A DNA stretch of 64,000 nt from Pseudomonas orientalis (GCF_022807995.1 NZ_CP094351.1:3255001-3319000); one strand, 5' to 3'. Numbered from the stretch's first letter, positions 1-8,751 are shown. Notes: generated by a model from the sequence alone, not told the origin. Translations and numbers: made by a program.

Positions 1-187
1 GCACCAGCACCCCACCGGACTTGGTGATGGCGGCATACAACAAGTCAGTACCCACGGCGGTGGCCGGATTGATGCCGAACCACAACAGGATCGGCGTCAT
101 CAGCGAGCCTCCACCGACGCCCGTCATGCCCACGATAAAACCTACAATGAGGCCGGCAACCACGAAACCCACATTACCCACATCCAT
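1..187 (-). CDS. TauE/SafE family permease, N-terminal fragment (runs off the window)
   Basis: Only the first 62 codons are present. They read from the ATG at 185-187 as a membrane segment followed by the glycine-rich GMTGVGGGSLMTPIL and a PATAVGTDLLYAAITKSGG stretch. This is the typical amino end of the TSUP (TauE/SafE) family of sulfite/organosulfonate/anion exporters. In that family the GxGGGxxxxP loop lies in the first repeat of an 8-TM protein. The substrate cannot be told from the fragment. The gene is divergent from the DUF3455 gene and has an inverted repeat just upstream. Confidence 0.85.
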   Translation of the reverse strand, partial: MDVGNVGFVVAGLIVGFIVGMTGVGGGSLMTPILLWFGINPATAVGTDLLYAAITKSGGVLV

Positions 188-196
188 TACAGCTAC

Positions 197-224
197 CTGC
201 GGCCTTATAAATTTCTGGCCGCAG
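197..224. repeat. Inverted repeat between divergent genes
   Basis: Perfect 8-bp arms CTGCGGCC (197-204) and GGCCGCAG (217-224) flank a 12-nt AT-rich spacer. It sits 10 bp upstream of the TauE-like start codon, so it may be an operator or a 5'-leader hairpin of that gene. Nothing shows which. Confidence 0.45.
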
Positions 225-379
225 GATAGCGATTTTTCTTATAACCACTTATATCAATATGATCTGACTTTATGCATTTTTTAAATCTCGATTTTTTTTG
301 CACGACTCTGCATCCAATCGGTGTGCCTCCTGCGTAGTAGTCGATGTAACCCCGCTGTTCTACCCAATGGAGAAACACC

Positions 380-901
380 ATGCACGTTAAAGCGCTGCTT
401 TGCTTGACCGGTTTGCTCATCGCCGCACCGTCCGCCTTTGCACAGACCGGTGTGCCCGACGGCATCAAGGTGCCGGATGGCCACAAGGTGACGATGGAAA
501 CCACAGGTGTCGGCGAAATCACCTATGAATGCCGCGACAAGGCCAACGCCGCTGGCCAGACCGAATGGACCTTCGTCGGCCCCAAAGCAGTGCTCAACGA
601 CCGTAGCGGCAAGGCCGTGGGCAGTTACTTCGGCCCGCCCGCCACCTGGCAGGCCCAGGACGGCTCAAAGATCACCGGCACGCAATTGGCCGTGGCACCG
701 TCGAGCCCGGGCAACCTGCCCTATCAGTTGGTCAAGGCCAATCCGGCCGAGGGCAAGGGTGCGATGAGCGGCGTGACTTATGTACAGCGGGTTGCGCTCA
801 AGGGCGGAGTCGCACCCGGCACACCATGCGCCGCCTCGAACAAGGGCCAGCAGGAAAAGGTCAAGTACCAGTCCGATTACATCTTCTGGACAGCCAACTG
901 A
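380..901 (+). CDS. DUF3455 family exported protein
   Basis: This 173-residue protein has a clear Sec signal peptide (about residues 1-21, cleavage after SAFA). The mature part has the features of DUF3455: an early ECRD segment, a W(T)FVGP(K)A..L.D segment, and a C-terminal PC....G....V.Y..DYIFW ending with a pair of cysteines. The family is secreted or periplasmic and has no established activity. The ATG at 380 follows a GGAGAAACACC ribosome site. The ECF sigma/anti-sigma pair lies downstream on the same strand, about 85 bp away beyond a strong hairpin. The three genes may be functionally linked, but that is inference. Confidence 0.85.
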   Translation: MHVKALLCLTGLLIAAPSAFAQTGVPDGIKVPDGHKVTMETTGVGEITYECRDKANAAGQTEWTFVGPKAVLNDRSGKAVGSYFGPPATWQAQDGSKITGTQLAVAPSSPGNLPYQLVKANPAEGKGAMSGVTYVQRVALKGGVAPGTPCAASNKGQQEKVKYQSDYIFWTAN

Positions 902-923
902 GCAAACTCGGCTACGCTGGCCA

Positions 924-949
924 TGCAGGAGCGAGCGTTCGCTCCTGCA
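924..949 (+). terminator. Hairpin after the DUF3455 gene
   Basis: TGCAGGAGCGA (924-934) and TCGCTCCTGCA (939-949) form an 11-bp perfect stem with a 4-nt loop. There is no T-run, so it may be a weak terminator or a solo REP of another class common in Pseudomonas (GCAGGAGCGAGC type). Confidence 0.5.
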
Positions 950-986
950 CAGGACGGTCGTTCACTCAGTAGCAGGAAGTGTTGGT

Positions 987-1517
987 TTGGCTGAAATCAC
1001 CTTTGATTACGAAATGTGCCTGTTGGCCTGCGCCCGTGGCGATCACCGCGCCCTGCACCAGCTCTATGAGCATGACAGCAGCCGCTTGCTCGGCGTGGCG
1101 CTGCGGATCACTCGGAACAAGGCGCAGGCTGAAGACATCGTGCATGACGCTTTCATCAAAATCTGGCACGGCGCGCGCAGTTTTGATCCCGGTCGAGGCT
1201 CTGCACGCGGTTGGGTATTCAGCGTGACTCGGCATCTGGCCCTGGATGGCGTGCGCAATGCCGGGCGCGTGGTGCCGCTGGATGATCAGTACGAGCCACT
1301 GGCTGAACCGGCCGATAGCTTTGAATTCGCCGCGCGCGCCGGGCAGATCCACACCTGCCTGGAGCGACTCGACCCGGCCCGCCGCAGTTGCCTCCTGCAT
1401 GCCTATGTGGACGGCTATTCCCATAACGAAATCGCGCAGAAACTGGGCACGCCTCTGGGCACCGTCAAAGCCTGGATCAAACGCAGCCTTGCCGCTTTGC
1501 GGGAGTGCATGGCATGA
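987..1517 (+). CDS. ECF-type RNA polymerase sigma factor
   Basis: This 176-residue sigma-70 family factor has region 2 at about residues 20-85 (ARGDHRALHQLYEHDSSRLL, then AEDIVHDAFIKIWHGA) and region 4 at about 115-170 (a CLERLDPARRSCLLHAYVDG helix and the helix-turn-helix GYSHNEIAQKLGTPLGTVKAW). The open frame runs much further upstream. I chose the TTG at 987 because AGCAGGAAG lies 7 nt before it; an ATG at 1014 would trim the N-terminus. The stop overlaps the anti-sigma start as ATGA, so the two are translationally coupled. This is the usual layout of zinc-less ECF/RskA-type pairs that answer envelope or oxidative signals. The signal is unknown. Confidence 0.88.
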   Translation: MAEITFDYEMCLLACARGDHRALHQLYEHDSSRLLGVALRITRNKAQAEDIVHDAFIKIWHGARSFDPGRGSARGWVFSVTRHLALDGVRNAGRVVPLDDQYEPLAEPADSFEFAARAGQIHTCLERLDPARRSCLLHAYVDGYSHNEIAQKLGTPLGTVKAWIKRSLAALRECMA

Positions 1518-2188
1518 ACGACACACTAGATGAGCTGGCCGGTGAATACGTGCTGGGCACCCTGCCCGCCGAACAGCGCAGCGAAGTCCGGCAACGTCTA
1601 AAGCACGATGCAGCACTGCGCGCAGCAGTGGACGCCTGGGAGCAACGCCTGTTGCCCCTGACGGCGCTGGCGCAACCGGTGCGCCCTTCCGCGCAGTTAT
1701 GGCGGCGTATCGAACGCCGTCTCGCAGCACCGCACAAAGGCGTGGCGTGGTGGGATTGGCTGTCGCTCTGGCGCGGCCTGGCCGCCGCGGGGTTGATGGC
1801 AACCGTGGTCCTGAGCGCGCTGCTGCTGATACGCCCGCCCATGGCCGAACCCAGCTTTTTGGTGGTGCTGATGGCGCCGCAAAGCCAGGCCCCTGGTTGG
1901 GTGATCCAGGCCAGCGATAACCAGCGGATCCAGTTGATTCCGCTGGGTGTGATGCAGGTGCCGGCCGACAAGGCCCTGCAATTCTGGACCAAGGCCGATG
2001 GCTGGCAGGGACCGGTGTCCCTGGGGCTGGTCAAGCCGGGGCAGACATTGTCGGTGCCCCTGGACAAGCTCCCGCCGCTGGCGCCGAATCAGCTGTTCGA
2101 ACTGACGCTGGAAGACCCGAGCGGCTCTCCCACCGGCAAACCGACCGGGCCGATCCAGGCCATCGGCCGCGCGGTCAAGGTGCTGTGA
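1514..2188 (+). CDS. RskA-like membrane anti-sigma factor
   Basis: This 224-residue protein starts at the ATG at 1514, inside the sigma-factor stop codon; a GTG at 1505 in the same frame is less likely. The N-terminal cytoplasmic part (DELAGEYVLGTLPAEQRSEV, then a W..RL..L helix) is the anti-sigma domain found in RskA-family proteins. One membrane segment lies at about 82-106. The remaining ~110 residues form the periplasmic anti-sigma-K C-terminal domain (PF10099-like), with PADKALQFWTKADGW and a conserved L..L..PLAPNQLFELTLED run. It should hold the upstream ECF factor inactive. Its stop codon directly abuts the stop codon of the convergent histidine kinase with no gap. Confidence 0.87.
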   Translation: MNDTLDELAGEYVLGTLPAEQRSEVRQRLKHDAALRAAVDAWEQRLLPLTALAQPVRPSAQLWRRIERRLAAPHKGVAWWDWLSLWRGLAAAGLMATVVLSALLLIRPPMAEPSFLVVLMAPQSQAPGWVIQASDNQRIQLIPLGVMQVPADKALQFWTKADGWQGPVSLGLVKPGQTLSVPLDKLPPLAPNQLFELTLEDPSGSPTGKPTGPIQAIGRAVKVL

Positions 2189-3490
2189 TCAATCGGCGGT
2201 AGGCAACCACACGCGAAACCGCGCGCCGCCCAGCGGTGACGCTTCGGCGGTCAAGGTGCCGCCCTGGGCTTCCAGGGCGCGTCGGCTGATCGCCAGGCCC
2301 AGGCCGAAACCACCGGTGGCGCGGTCGCGGCTGCGGTCCAGGCGATAGAACGGCTCGAAGATGCGTTCGCGCTGGTCCGGCGGGATGCCGATGCCGTCAT
2401 CATCCACGCGGATTTCACAGCCTTTGGGGCAGACCTTGACGCCGACCTGGATGCGCTTGTCGCAGTATCGCGTGGCGTTGCGCAACAGGTTCTGCAGGGC
2501 GCGGGCGGTCAGGCGCGGATCAAGGCTGAAGCGCTCCAGCGCGCAGTCGAGCGCCACATCGATAACGATATCGGGGTTTTCCAGTTCATCGTCGACACTG
2601 CCCAATACGCTGTCGATGAATTCATCCAGCACCACCTCCACGCGCTCGGGCAACTGCGCCGGGTTTTGCAGGCGGCTGTAGGAGAGCAATTCCAGCACCA
2701 GCTCATCCAGTTCACGAATATGCGCCACCAGGCTGTGCAGACGTTCGCGGCTGGCTGCGGGCAAATCTTCCGACAGCGCCAGGGCCAGGCCGAAATCCAG
2801 GCGGGTCAGCGGTGTGCGCAGTTCGTGGGACACCGCGTTGAGCAGGTCGCGCTGCTGGTTCAACAGGTGCTCGATATCATTGGCCATGGTGTCGAATACC
2901 GCCGCCAGGCTGCCGATGCTGGAACTCGGCGCAATCTGCGTGCGTTCGCCCAGGTTGCCCTTGCCCAACTGCGCGGCGGTGCTTTTCAGGCGCTCCAGGT
3001 CGCGCCAGTGGGGGCGCAACCATACCAGCAGGCAGGCCAGCAGCGCAGCGCCGACCAGCACGTTCATCGACCAGTACAGCAGGTTCATGTCCAGCGGGTC
3101 CGGCGGGATGATCAGCTTGACCGCGAACTGCTCGTTGATCGGCGAGCTGACTTCCTCCATCCAGCCCCACTCGCCCAGGCGGATCACCGGCTTGCCCTGC
3201 TCCAGCAATTGCTCCTCGGCCGGTGTGTAGCGCGCATCCTGACGCAGCAGCAATTGCACCTTCAACGGCGCGAAGTCGCGGCTCAGTTGCTCGGTGACCT
3301 GCGACCAGCGCTCCACCGGCGCGCGCAGGTATTGCTTGACGATGAGTCTTTGCTGGCCACGGGACTGTTCGACGTTGTAGGCCATATAGCGGTGTTCGAA
3401 CAGCTGGATCACCAGCTTGGGGATCAGGTAAATCGCCGCGCTGTAGGTGACGATGGTGATCAGGTAGAGGCGCAGCAGGACACGGAACAT
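2189..3490 (-). CDS. rstB: RstB-like sensor histidine kinase
   Basis: This 433-residue inner-membrane kinase has TM1 at about 7-28, a periplasmic sensor of about 110 residues, TM2 at about 138-158 and HAMP at about 160-210. The dimerisation box AVSHELRTPLTRLDF has the phospho-accepting His at 222. The ATPase part has N (LQNLLRNATRY), G1 (DDDGIGIP) and G2 (GGFGLGLAISRR) boxes. It lies 3 bp downstream of the response regulator, as in rstAB. The symbol rests on the overall resemblance of the pair to E. coli RstAB, so treat it as a family name. The pair is divergent from the RND operon and may control it. Confidence 0.85.
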   Translation of the reverse strand: MFRVLLRLYLITIVTYSAAIYLIPKLVIQLFEHRYMAYNVEQSRGQQRLIVKQYLRAPVERWSQVTEQLSRDFAPLKVQLLLRQDARYTPAEEQLLEQGKPVIRLGEWGWMEEVSSPINEQFAVKLIIPPDPLDMNLLYWSMNVLVGAALLACLLVWLRPHWRDLERLKSTAAQLGKGNLGERTQIAPSSSIGSLAAVFDTMANDIEHLLNQQRDLLNAVSHELRTPLTRLDFGLALALSEDLPAASRERLHSLVAHIRELDELVLELLSYSRLQNPAQLPERVEVVLDEFIDSVLGSVDDELENPDIVIDVALDCALERFSLDPRLTARALQNLLRNATRYCDKRIQVGVKVCPKGCEIRVDDDGIGIPPDQRERIFEPFYRLDRSRDRATGGFGLGLAISRRALEAQGGTLTAEASPLGGARFRVWLPTAD

Positions 3491-3493
3491 GGC

Positions 3494-4195
3494 TCAGCAT
3501 TCCCACTCGGAACGGCTGAACAGGTAGCCCTTGCCCCACACCGTCTTGATCTTGCGCGCTTCACCGGCGTGGTCGTCGAACTTGCGGCGCAGCTTGGAGA
3601 TGGCCACGTCCACCGAACGGTCGGTGCCGTTGAACTCGATGCCGCGCAGACGCTGCAGGATCTGGTCGCGACTGAGCACTTCACCGGCATGCCGCGCCAG
3701 CACCACCAGCAGGTTGTACTCGCCGCTGGACAGCTCCACCGCCTGCTCGCGCCAGGTCACGGTGCGCTCGGACAGGTCGATGCACAGGTTGCCCATGATG
3801 ATACGGTCGCTGGCCACCTGCGGCTCCGACAGGCTGCTGCGGCGCAGCAAGGTGCGCACACGGGCGAGCAGCACGCGAGGCTCACAGGGTTTGGTCACAT
3901 AATCGTCGGCGCCCATTTCCAGGCCCAGGACCTGATCGTGGCTGTCGTCACGGGCCGTGAGCATCAGGATCGGCAGGCCCGCCGAGTCCGCACGCAGCAG
4001 GCGGCACACCTGAAGGCCGTCGAGGCCGGGCAGCATCAGGTCGAGGATCACCAGGTCCGGCGGGTTCAGCCGCGCCCGTTCACGGACCAGGTCGCCACGG
4101 CTGAGCACGCTGACGTGGTAGCCATTGCGCTCCAGGTAGCTGGCAATCAACTCTGAGAGTGCGGCGTCGTCTTCCACCAGGAGGATGTTGGGCAT
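3494..4195 (-). CDS. rstA: RstA-like OmpR-family response regulator
   Basis: This 233-residue regulator has a receiver domain (acidic pair near D9/D10, phosphoacceptor D52 in LDLMLPGLDG, K102 in the TKP motif) and a winged-helix DNA-binding domain at about 130-228. The C-terminal run LRGIEFNGTDRSVDVAISKL, followed by KTVWGKGYLFSRSEWE, resembles E. coli RstA closely, including its ...KGYLF...WE end. It is the first gene of a two-gene operon with the kinase. The start is divergent from the RND adaptor gene, with 289 bp between them that include a REPIN. Control of the neighbouring efflux genes is inferred from position only. Confidence 0.87.
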   Translation of the reverse strand: MPNILLVEDDAALSELIASYLERNGYHVSVLSRGDLVRERARLNPPDLVILDLMLPGLDGLQVCRLLRADSAGLPILMLTARDDSHDQVLGLEMGADDYVTKPCEPRVLLARVRTLLRRSSLSEPQVASDRIIMGNLCIDLSERTVTWREQAVELSSGEYNLLVVLARHAGEVLSRDQILQRLRGIEFNGTDRSVDVAISKLRRKFDDHAGEARKIKTVWGKGYLFSRSEWEC

Positions 4196-4240
4196 GAAGG
4201 TGTTTCCAGAAAATACAGTGAAGTGTCGTACACAAATCCT

Positions 4241-4331
4241 ATGTGGGAGGGGGCTTGCCCCCGATAGCGGTGTGTCAGCTAATCAAAAGTCCACTGGCAC
4301 CCTGTCATCGGGGGCAAGCCCCCTCCCACAT
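4241..4331. repeat. REPIN (two inverted REP palindromes)
   Basis: A left REP (ATGTGGGAGGGGGCTTGCCC and on) and an inverted right REP (ending CCCCCTCCCACAT) flank about 45 bp. Each REP is itself imperfectly palindromic. It lies between divergent rstA and the RND adaptor. Confidence 0.9.
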
Positions 4332-4484
4332 TTGATCTTCATTGCAAGCAAGGTTGTGCAAGGATATACGCCCTCAGCGCCCCGCGCGCCGACCCTTACA
4401 TTTCTTCACACACGACCTACACAGCTTCACAGCACCACGGCGCAGGTGACCTTAGGATGCGCCAGTCAATATTGGGATAAGAGC

Positions 4485-5627
4485 ATGTCGAAGAATCTGT
4501 TTGCGCCGTTTTGCCTGCTGGCCCTCACATTGGCGCTGGGCGCGTGTGACCAGTCCACAGCCGAGGCGCCCCAAATGCCCCTGGCCAAAGTGCGCATCGA
4601 GACGCTGCAGGCCAAGCCGCTGTCTATCACCAGCGAATTGAGCGGGCGCATCGCTGCGCCGCGCATTGCCGAAGTGCGCGCACGGGTGGCCGGGGTGGTG
4701 ATGCAACGCGTGTTCAATGAAGGCCATGACGTGAAACAGGGCGACGTGCTGTTTCGCATCGACCCGGCGCCCTTCAAGGCCGACCTGGACAGCGCCCAGG
4801 CCAACCTGAGCAAGGCCGAGGCCAATGCATTCCAGGCGCGCCTGCAGGAGCAGCGCTACAGCCAGTTGGTAGAAGGCAACGCCATCAGCGGCCAGGAATA
4901 CGACAACGCCCGCGCCGCCCTGCGCCAGACCAACGCCGAAGTCGCCGCCAACAAGGCCGCCGTCGAGCGCGCCAGGTTGAACCTGGGCTACGCCACCGTG
5001 ACCGCACCGATTTCCGGGCGCATCGGCCGCGCCCTGGTGACCGAAGGTGCGCTGGTCGGCCAGAACGAAGCCACCCCGCTGGCGATCATCCAGCAACTGG
5101 ACCCGATCCACGCCGACCTGACGCAGTCGACCCGCGAGCTCAATGACCTGCGCCGTGCCTTCCGTGCCGGCAGTCTGAAGCAGGTCGGCCAGGACCAGGC
5201 CAAGGCCACCCTGATCCAGGATGACGGCAGCCTGTACCCGTTGCCGGGCAAGTTGCTGTTCGCCGAGATCAGCGTCGATCCGGGCACCGGGCAGATCATT
5301 CTGCGCAGCGAGTTTCCCAACCCGGACCTCGACCTGCTGCCCGGCAGCTTTGTACGGGTACGCCTGGAACAGGCGGTCGACAGGCAAGGCCTGAGCGTGC
5401 CGCAACGCGCGATCACCCGCGACAGCGCCGGCATCCCCATGGTGCTGGTGCTGGACGGCGAGCAGACCGTGCGCCAGCAGCCGGTTGAGCTGGGCGCGGT
5501 GATCGAGGATCGCTGGATCGTCAGCAGCGGCCTCAAGCCCGGTGACCGCATTGTCGTCGAGGGCCTGCAACATGCACGCCCCGGCGAAAAAGTTGAAGTG
5601 GACGACAGCCCGCTCGTAAAGGAATAA
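4485..5627 (+). CDS. RND efflux periplasmic adaptor (MexA/AcrA family)
   Basis: This 380-residue adaptor has a lipoprotein signal (LALTLALGAC, modified Cys at 20). It has the membrane-fusion order: N-terminal beta segment, lipoyl half (VFNEGHDVKQGDVLFRIDP, about 83-101), alpha hairpin (about 105-175), second lipoyl half (ATVTAPISGRIGRALVTEG), beta-barrel and membrane-proximal domain. The frame stays open 300 bp upstream, but the ATG at 4485 begins the lipoprotein signal. It would link an RND pump to an outer-membrane channel. However, the pump gene 6 bp downstream is truncated, so this adaptor probably has no cognate partner here. Confidence 0.9.
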   Translation: MSKNLFAPFCLLALTLALGACDQSTAEAPQMPLAKVRIETLQAKPLSITSELSGRIAAPRIAEVRARVAGVVMQRVFNEGHDVKQGDVLFRIDPAPFKADLDSAQANLSKAEANAFQARLQEQRYSQLVEGNAISGQEYDNARAALRQTNAEVAANKAAVERARLNLGYATVTAPISGRIGRALVTEGALVGQNEATPLAIIQQLDPIHADLTQSTRELNDLRRAFRAGSLKQVGQDQAKATLIQDDGSLYPLPGKLLFAEISVDPGTGQIILRSEFPNPDLDLLPGSFVRVRLEQAVDRQGLSVPQRAITRDSAGIPMVLVLDGEQTVRQQPVELGAVIEDRWIVSSGLKPGDRIVVEGLQHARPGEKVEVDDSPLVKE

Positions 5628-5633
5628 CCCGCC

Positions 5634-6262
5634 ATGCCGCAGTTCTTTATCGACCGCCCGATTTTCGCCTGGGTGGTGGCCTTGTTCATTTTGCTGGCCG
5701 GCTTCCTGGCGATCCCGCAATTGCCGGTGGCCCAATACCCCAACGTCGCGCCGCCCAAGGTGGAAATCTACGCGGTGTACCCTGGCGCTTCGGCCCAGAC
5801 CCTGGATGAAAGCGTGGTCAGCCTGATCGAGCAGGAGCTCAATGGCGCCGATCACCTGCTGTATTTCGAGTCCCAGAGCAGCCTGGGTTCGGCGACCATT
5901 ACCGCCACCTTCCAACCGGGCACCAACCCGGAAATGGCCCAGGTGGATGTGCAAAACCGTCTCAAGGCGGTGGAGCCGCGCCTGCCGCAAGCGGTGACGC
6001 AACAAGGCTTGCAGGTGGAGAAAGTCTCGGCCGGTTTCCTGCTGCTGGTGACGCTGACGTCCAACGACGGCAAGCTTGATGACGTGGCGCTCAGCGATTA
6101 CCTGGCGCGCAACGTGATGAACGAACTCAAGCGCCTGGACGGGGTAGGCAAGGCCCAGCTGTATGGCGCCGAGCGCGCCATGCGCATCTGGATCGACCCG
6201 CAGAAGCTGATCGGCTTCAACCTCACGCCGGCCGACGTGAATGCCGCAATCAGTGCCGGCGC
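5634..6262 (+). pseudogene. RND efflux pump (AcrB/MexB family), 3'-deleted
   Basis: The start is canonical for a hydrophobe/amphiphile RND pump: MPQFFIDRPIFAWVVALFIL, then NVAPPKVEIYAVYPGASAQT and a porter-domain sequence as far as NLTPADVNAAISA, about residue 209. Full pumps have about 1,040 residues, so roughly 830, including 11 of 12 membrane helices and the proton relay, are absent. At about 6255-6268 the homology stops. The frame continues about 45 codons as unrelated out-of-frame AraC sequence to a stop at 6398. The gene cannot make a working pump. The junction looks like a deletion joining two genes; an assembly error is the main alternative. Confidence 0.85.
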
Positions 6263-6943
6263 ACGCGCCACAACAGCGTGCCCGGCCAGGTGTTCCTGGT
6301 GGAACCCGGTGAGTTACACGACGGCGATGCGCCCACCCCGGACGGCTTCACCTATCACATGCTCTACCTCGACCCGCACTGGTTGGCGCGTGAAGTGAGT
6401 GCGGTGTTCGAAGAGGCGCCGCTCGACAGCCAGTTGAGTTTCGCCAGCACCTTGACCAGCGATCAGCGCCTGGCCCTGGCCACCAGCCAGGCCTTCCAGA
6501 CCCTGCACAGCGGCGAGCTGCGCATCGTGCGGCAACGCGCCATGGACCAATTGCTGGAGCGGCTCACCGGCCAACTCTACTGGCGCACCCGCTACCGCGA
6601 AGACCCGCGCTTGCCGCAAGTGGCGCACAAGGCCCGGGAATACCTGCATGCCCACCTGCACGTCGATGTCGGCATGGACGAACTGGCCCTGGCCTGCGGT
6701 GTCGACCGCTTCCGCCTCAGTCGCGCCTTCAAGAGCGCGTTCGGCCTGCCGCCTCACGCCTACCTGGTGCAACTGCGCCTGGCCCGCGCTCGGCATTTGC
6801 TGGCCAGGGGCGAGCAACCGGCGGATGTGGCGACTGCCCTGGGTTTTGCCGACCAGAGCCACCTGGGCCGCTGGTTTGTACGCGCCTACGGCCTCACGCC
6901 CGCCGCGTACCGCAAGCGTTGCTCAAATCTTCCAGACAGGTAG
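6263..6943 (+). pseudogene. AraC-family regulator, 5'-deleted
   Basis: Reading in the frame of 6278, the sequence picks up in the middle of an AraC cupin domain (RHNSVPGQVFLVEPGELHDG, then YHMLYLDP). It continues through a linker to an intact two-HTH domain (HVDVGMDELALACGVDRFRL, RAFKSAFGLPPHAYLVQLRL, ATALGFADQSHLGRWF, YGLTPAAYRKR). The first ~50 residues of the effector domain, the start codon and any promoter are missing. They are replaced by the pump fragment in another frame. A GTG at 6278 could in principle start a 221-residue remnant with DNA-binding ability. Genes of this AraC type often sit beside LysE exporters, as here. Confidence 0.82.
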
Positions 6944-6994
6944 CGTGCAGGCTGGTGAAGATGGACTCCACCGATTGTTTTTGGAGTTCCTGTC

Positions 6995-7582
6995 ATGTTG
7001 GCGTTTATCGTGTTCGCCTTTGTTGCCTCTATCACCCCCGGCCCCACCAATATCCTGGTGCTGAGCAATAGCGCACGCTATGGCTTCAGAGCCGCGCTGC
7101 CGATCATTTTCGGTGCTTGCGCCGGGGCTGCCGGCCTTGTGTTGCTGGTGGGGACCGGGTTCGGCCAGTCCCTGGTGCAATTGCCCAAAATACAGACCGC
7201 CATGCAATGGATCGGCGTCGCCTGGCTGACTTACCTGGCCTGGCAAATCTTCAGCGCGCCCGCCCAAGCCATCGAAGTGGGCACCGTCGAAAAGCCCCTT
7301 GGCCTGATCGGCGCCGCCGCGCTGCAATTGATCAATCCCAAAACCTGGATGATGGCCCTGGCAGTCGTGAGCGTATTTGCCGGCAACGGTGAGGAGCGCC
7401 AGAGCCAGGTAATGGCCCTGTCCCTGGTTTTTTTCCTGATCTCCCTGCCCTGCCTTGGTACGTGGGCACTGCTCGGCATCGGATCGTCACGGGTGTTTCG
7501 TTCAGCCAGGGCCATGCAGCGCTTCAACCGGGGCATGGCCTTGTTGCTGCTGGTCGCGACCTGGCTGGGTGTGATGGTGTAG
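6995..7582 (+). CDS. LysE/RhtB family amino-acid exporter
   Basis: This 195-residue inner-membrane protein has about six predicted helices. The family signature is near the N-terminus (FVASITPGPTNILVLSNSARYG), followed by a G..AG....LL...G segment and LQLINPKTWMMALAVV in the middle. This family exports amino acids or small amphipathic metabolites; the substrate cannot be assigned. An ATG at 6995 follows TTTGGAGTTCCTGTC, a good ribosome site. It lies 51 bp after the truncated AraC gene, its probable former regulator. Confidence 0.88.
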   Translation: MLAFIVFAFVASITPGPTNILVLSNSARYGFRAALPIIFGACAGAAGLVLLVGTGFGQSLVQLPKIQTAMQWIGVAWLTYLAWQIFSAPAQAIEVGTVEKPLGLIGAAALQLINPKTWMMALAVVSVFAGNGEERQSQVMALSLVFFLISLPCLGTWALLGIGSSRVFRSARAMQRFNRGMALLLLVATWLGVMV

Positions 7583-7643
7583 ACGCCGGCTATCTGACTT
7601 TGTCCTACAACAACTTGACGACTTTCCTCATTTGATGGTTTCC

Positions 7644-7657
7644 TGAAACCGGTTTCA
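7644..7657. promoter_or_regulatory. PtxS operator upstream of ptxS
   Basis: The perfect 14-bp palindrome TGAAACCGGTTTCA matches the known PtxS operator. It lies 32 bp before the ptxS start codon, so it should mediate autorepression relieved by 2-ketogluconate. Confidence 0.9.
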
Positions 7658-7689
7658 GCGATTCCAATAAAAATAGAAGGTCGATCACC

Positions 7690-8751
7690 GTGAACAACTT
7701 TTCTGCCGCCCAGCGCAGCCGCGTGACCATGCTTGATGTCGCCGAGCGCGCCGGTGTCTCCAAAGCCAGCGTGTCGCGTTTTATCGGCGACGACCGCGCC
7801 CTGCTCTCCGACGCCATCGCCCTGCGGATCGAGCAGGCGATCGCTGAACTCGGCTACCGCCCCAACCAGATGGCCCGCGGTCTCAAACGCGGGCGCACGC
7901 GCCTGATCGGCATGCTGGTGGCCGATATTCGCAACCCCTACTCCATTGCCGTGATGCACGGCGTCGAAACCGCCTGCCGCCAGCACGGCTACAGCCTGGT
8001 GGTGTGCAATACCGACCGCGATGACGAGCAGGAGCGCCAGCACCTGGCGGCACTGCGTTCGTACAACATCGAAGGGCTGATCGTGAACACCCTCGGCCAT
8101 CACCTCGACCAACTGCTGGAACTGCAACGGGAAATGCCCCTGGTGCTGGTGGATCGCAAGGTCGAGCCGCTGCACAGCGACCTGGTGGGCCTGGACAATC
8201 CAGCGGCGGTGCGCATGGCGGTGGAGCACCTGGAGCAACAGGGTTACCGCAACCTGTTGCTGGTGAGCGAAGCCACCGATGGCACCAGTTCACGCCTGGA
8301 GCGCCTGGACAGTTTCAATGCCGAAATCGCCCGGCGCCCGGGCTTGACCGGTGCCGTGGTTGAACTCGATGGCGCGCTGGAAAGCCGCCTGCAAGTCTTT
8401 CTGACCAAGCCCGGCCCCAAGGCGCTGTTTTGCGCCAACGGTGTTGCCGCGCTGGCCTGTACACGGGCGCTCAAGGCATTGGGCTGCGAGCTGTTCGATG
8501 ATGTGGGCCTGATCGCCCTGGATGACCTGGACTGGTACCCACTGGTGGGCAACGGCATCACCGCCCTCGCCCAGCCCACCGAGGCGATTGGCGCCACCGC
8601 GTTCGACTGCCTGCTCAAGCGCTTGCGCGGCGACACAGCTCCCACCCGTACCCTCGATTTCCTGCCCCAACTGATCATTCGCGGCTCTACCCAACTCCCT
8701 GTGGGAGGGAGCTTGCCCCCGATTGCGGCATGTCAGTCAGCTTATCTGTAG
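7690..8751 (+). CDS. ptxS: PtxS, LacI-family repressor of 2-ketogluconate use
   Basis: This 353-residue LacI/GalR protein has a helix-turn-helix with TMLDVAERAGVSKASVSRFI at about 13-32, a hinge helix (YRPNQMARGLKRGRTRLIG) and a periplasmic-binding-protein-like effector domain to about residue 335. It begins with GTG at 7690, with AGAAGG upstream. Identity rests on the linked kguEKTD genes and on two exact PtxS operators, one before ptxS and one before kguE. The last ~18 residues (from LPVGGSLPPIAACQSAYL) are translated from the first half of a REP palindrome. The native C-terminus therefore probably ended soon after IIRGST and was altered by REP insertion. Confidence 0.93.
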   Translation: MNNFSAAQRSRVTMLDVAERAGVSKASVSRFIGDDRALLSDAIALRIEQAIAELGYRPNQMARGLKRGRTRLIGMLVADIRNPYSIAVMHGVETACRQHGYSLVVCNTDRDDEQERQHLAALRSYNIEGLIVNTLGHHLDQLLELQREMPLVLVDRKVEPLHSDLVGLDNPAAVRMAVEHLEQQGYRNLLLVSEATDGTSSRLERLDSFNAEIARRPGLTGAVVELDGALESRLQVFLTKPGPKALFCANGVAALACTRALKALGCELFDDVGLIALDDLDWYPLVGNGITALAQPTEAIGATAFDCLLKRLRGDTAPTRTLDFLPQLIIRGSTQLPVGGSLPPIAACQSAYL

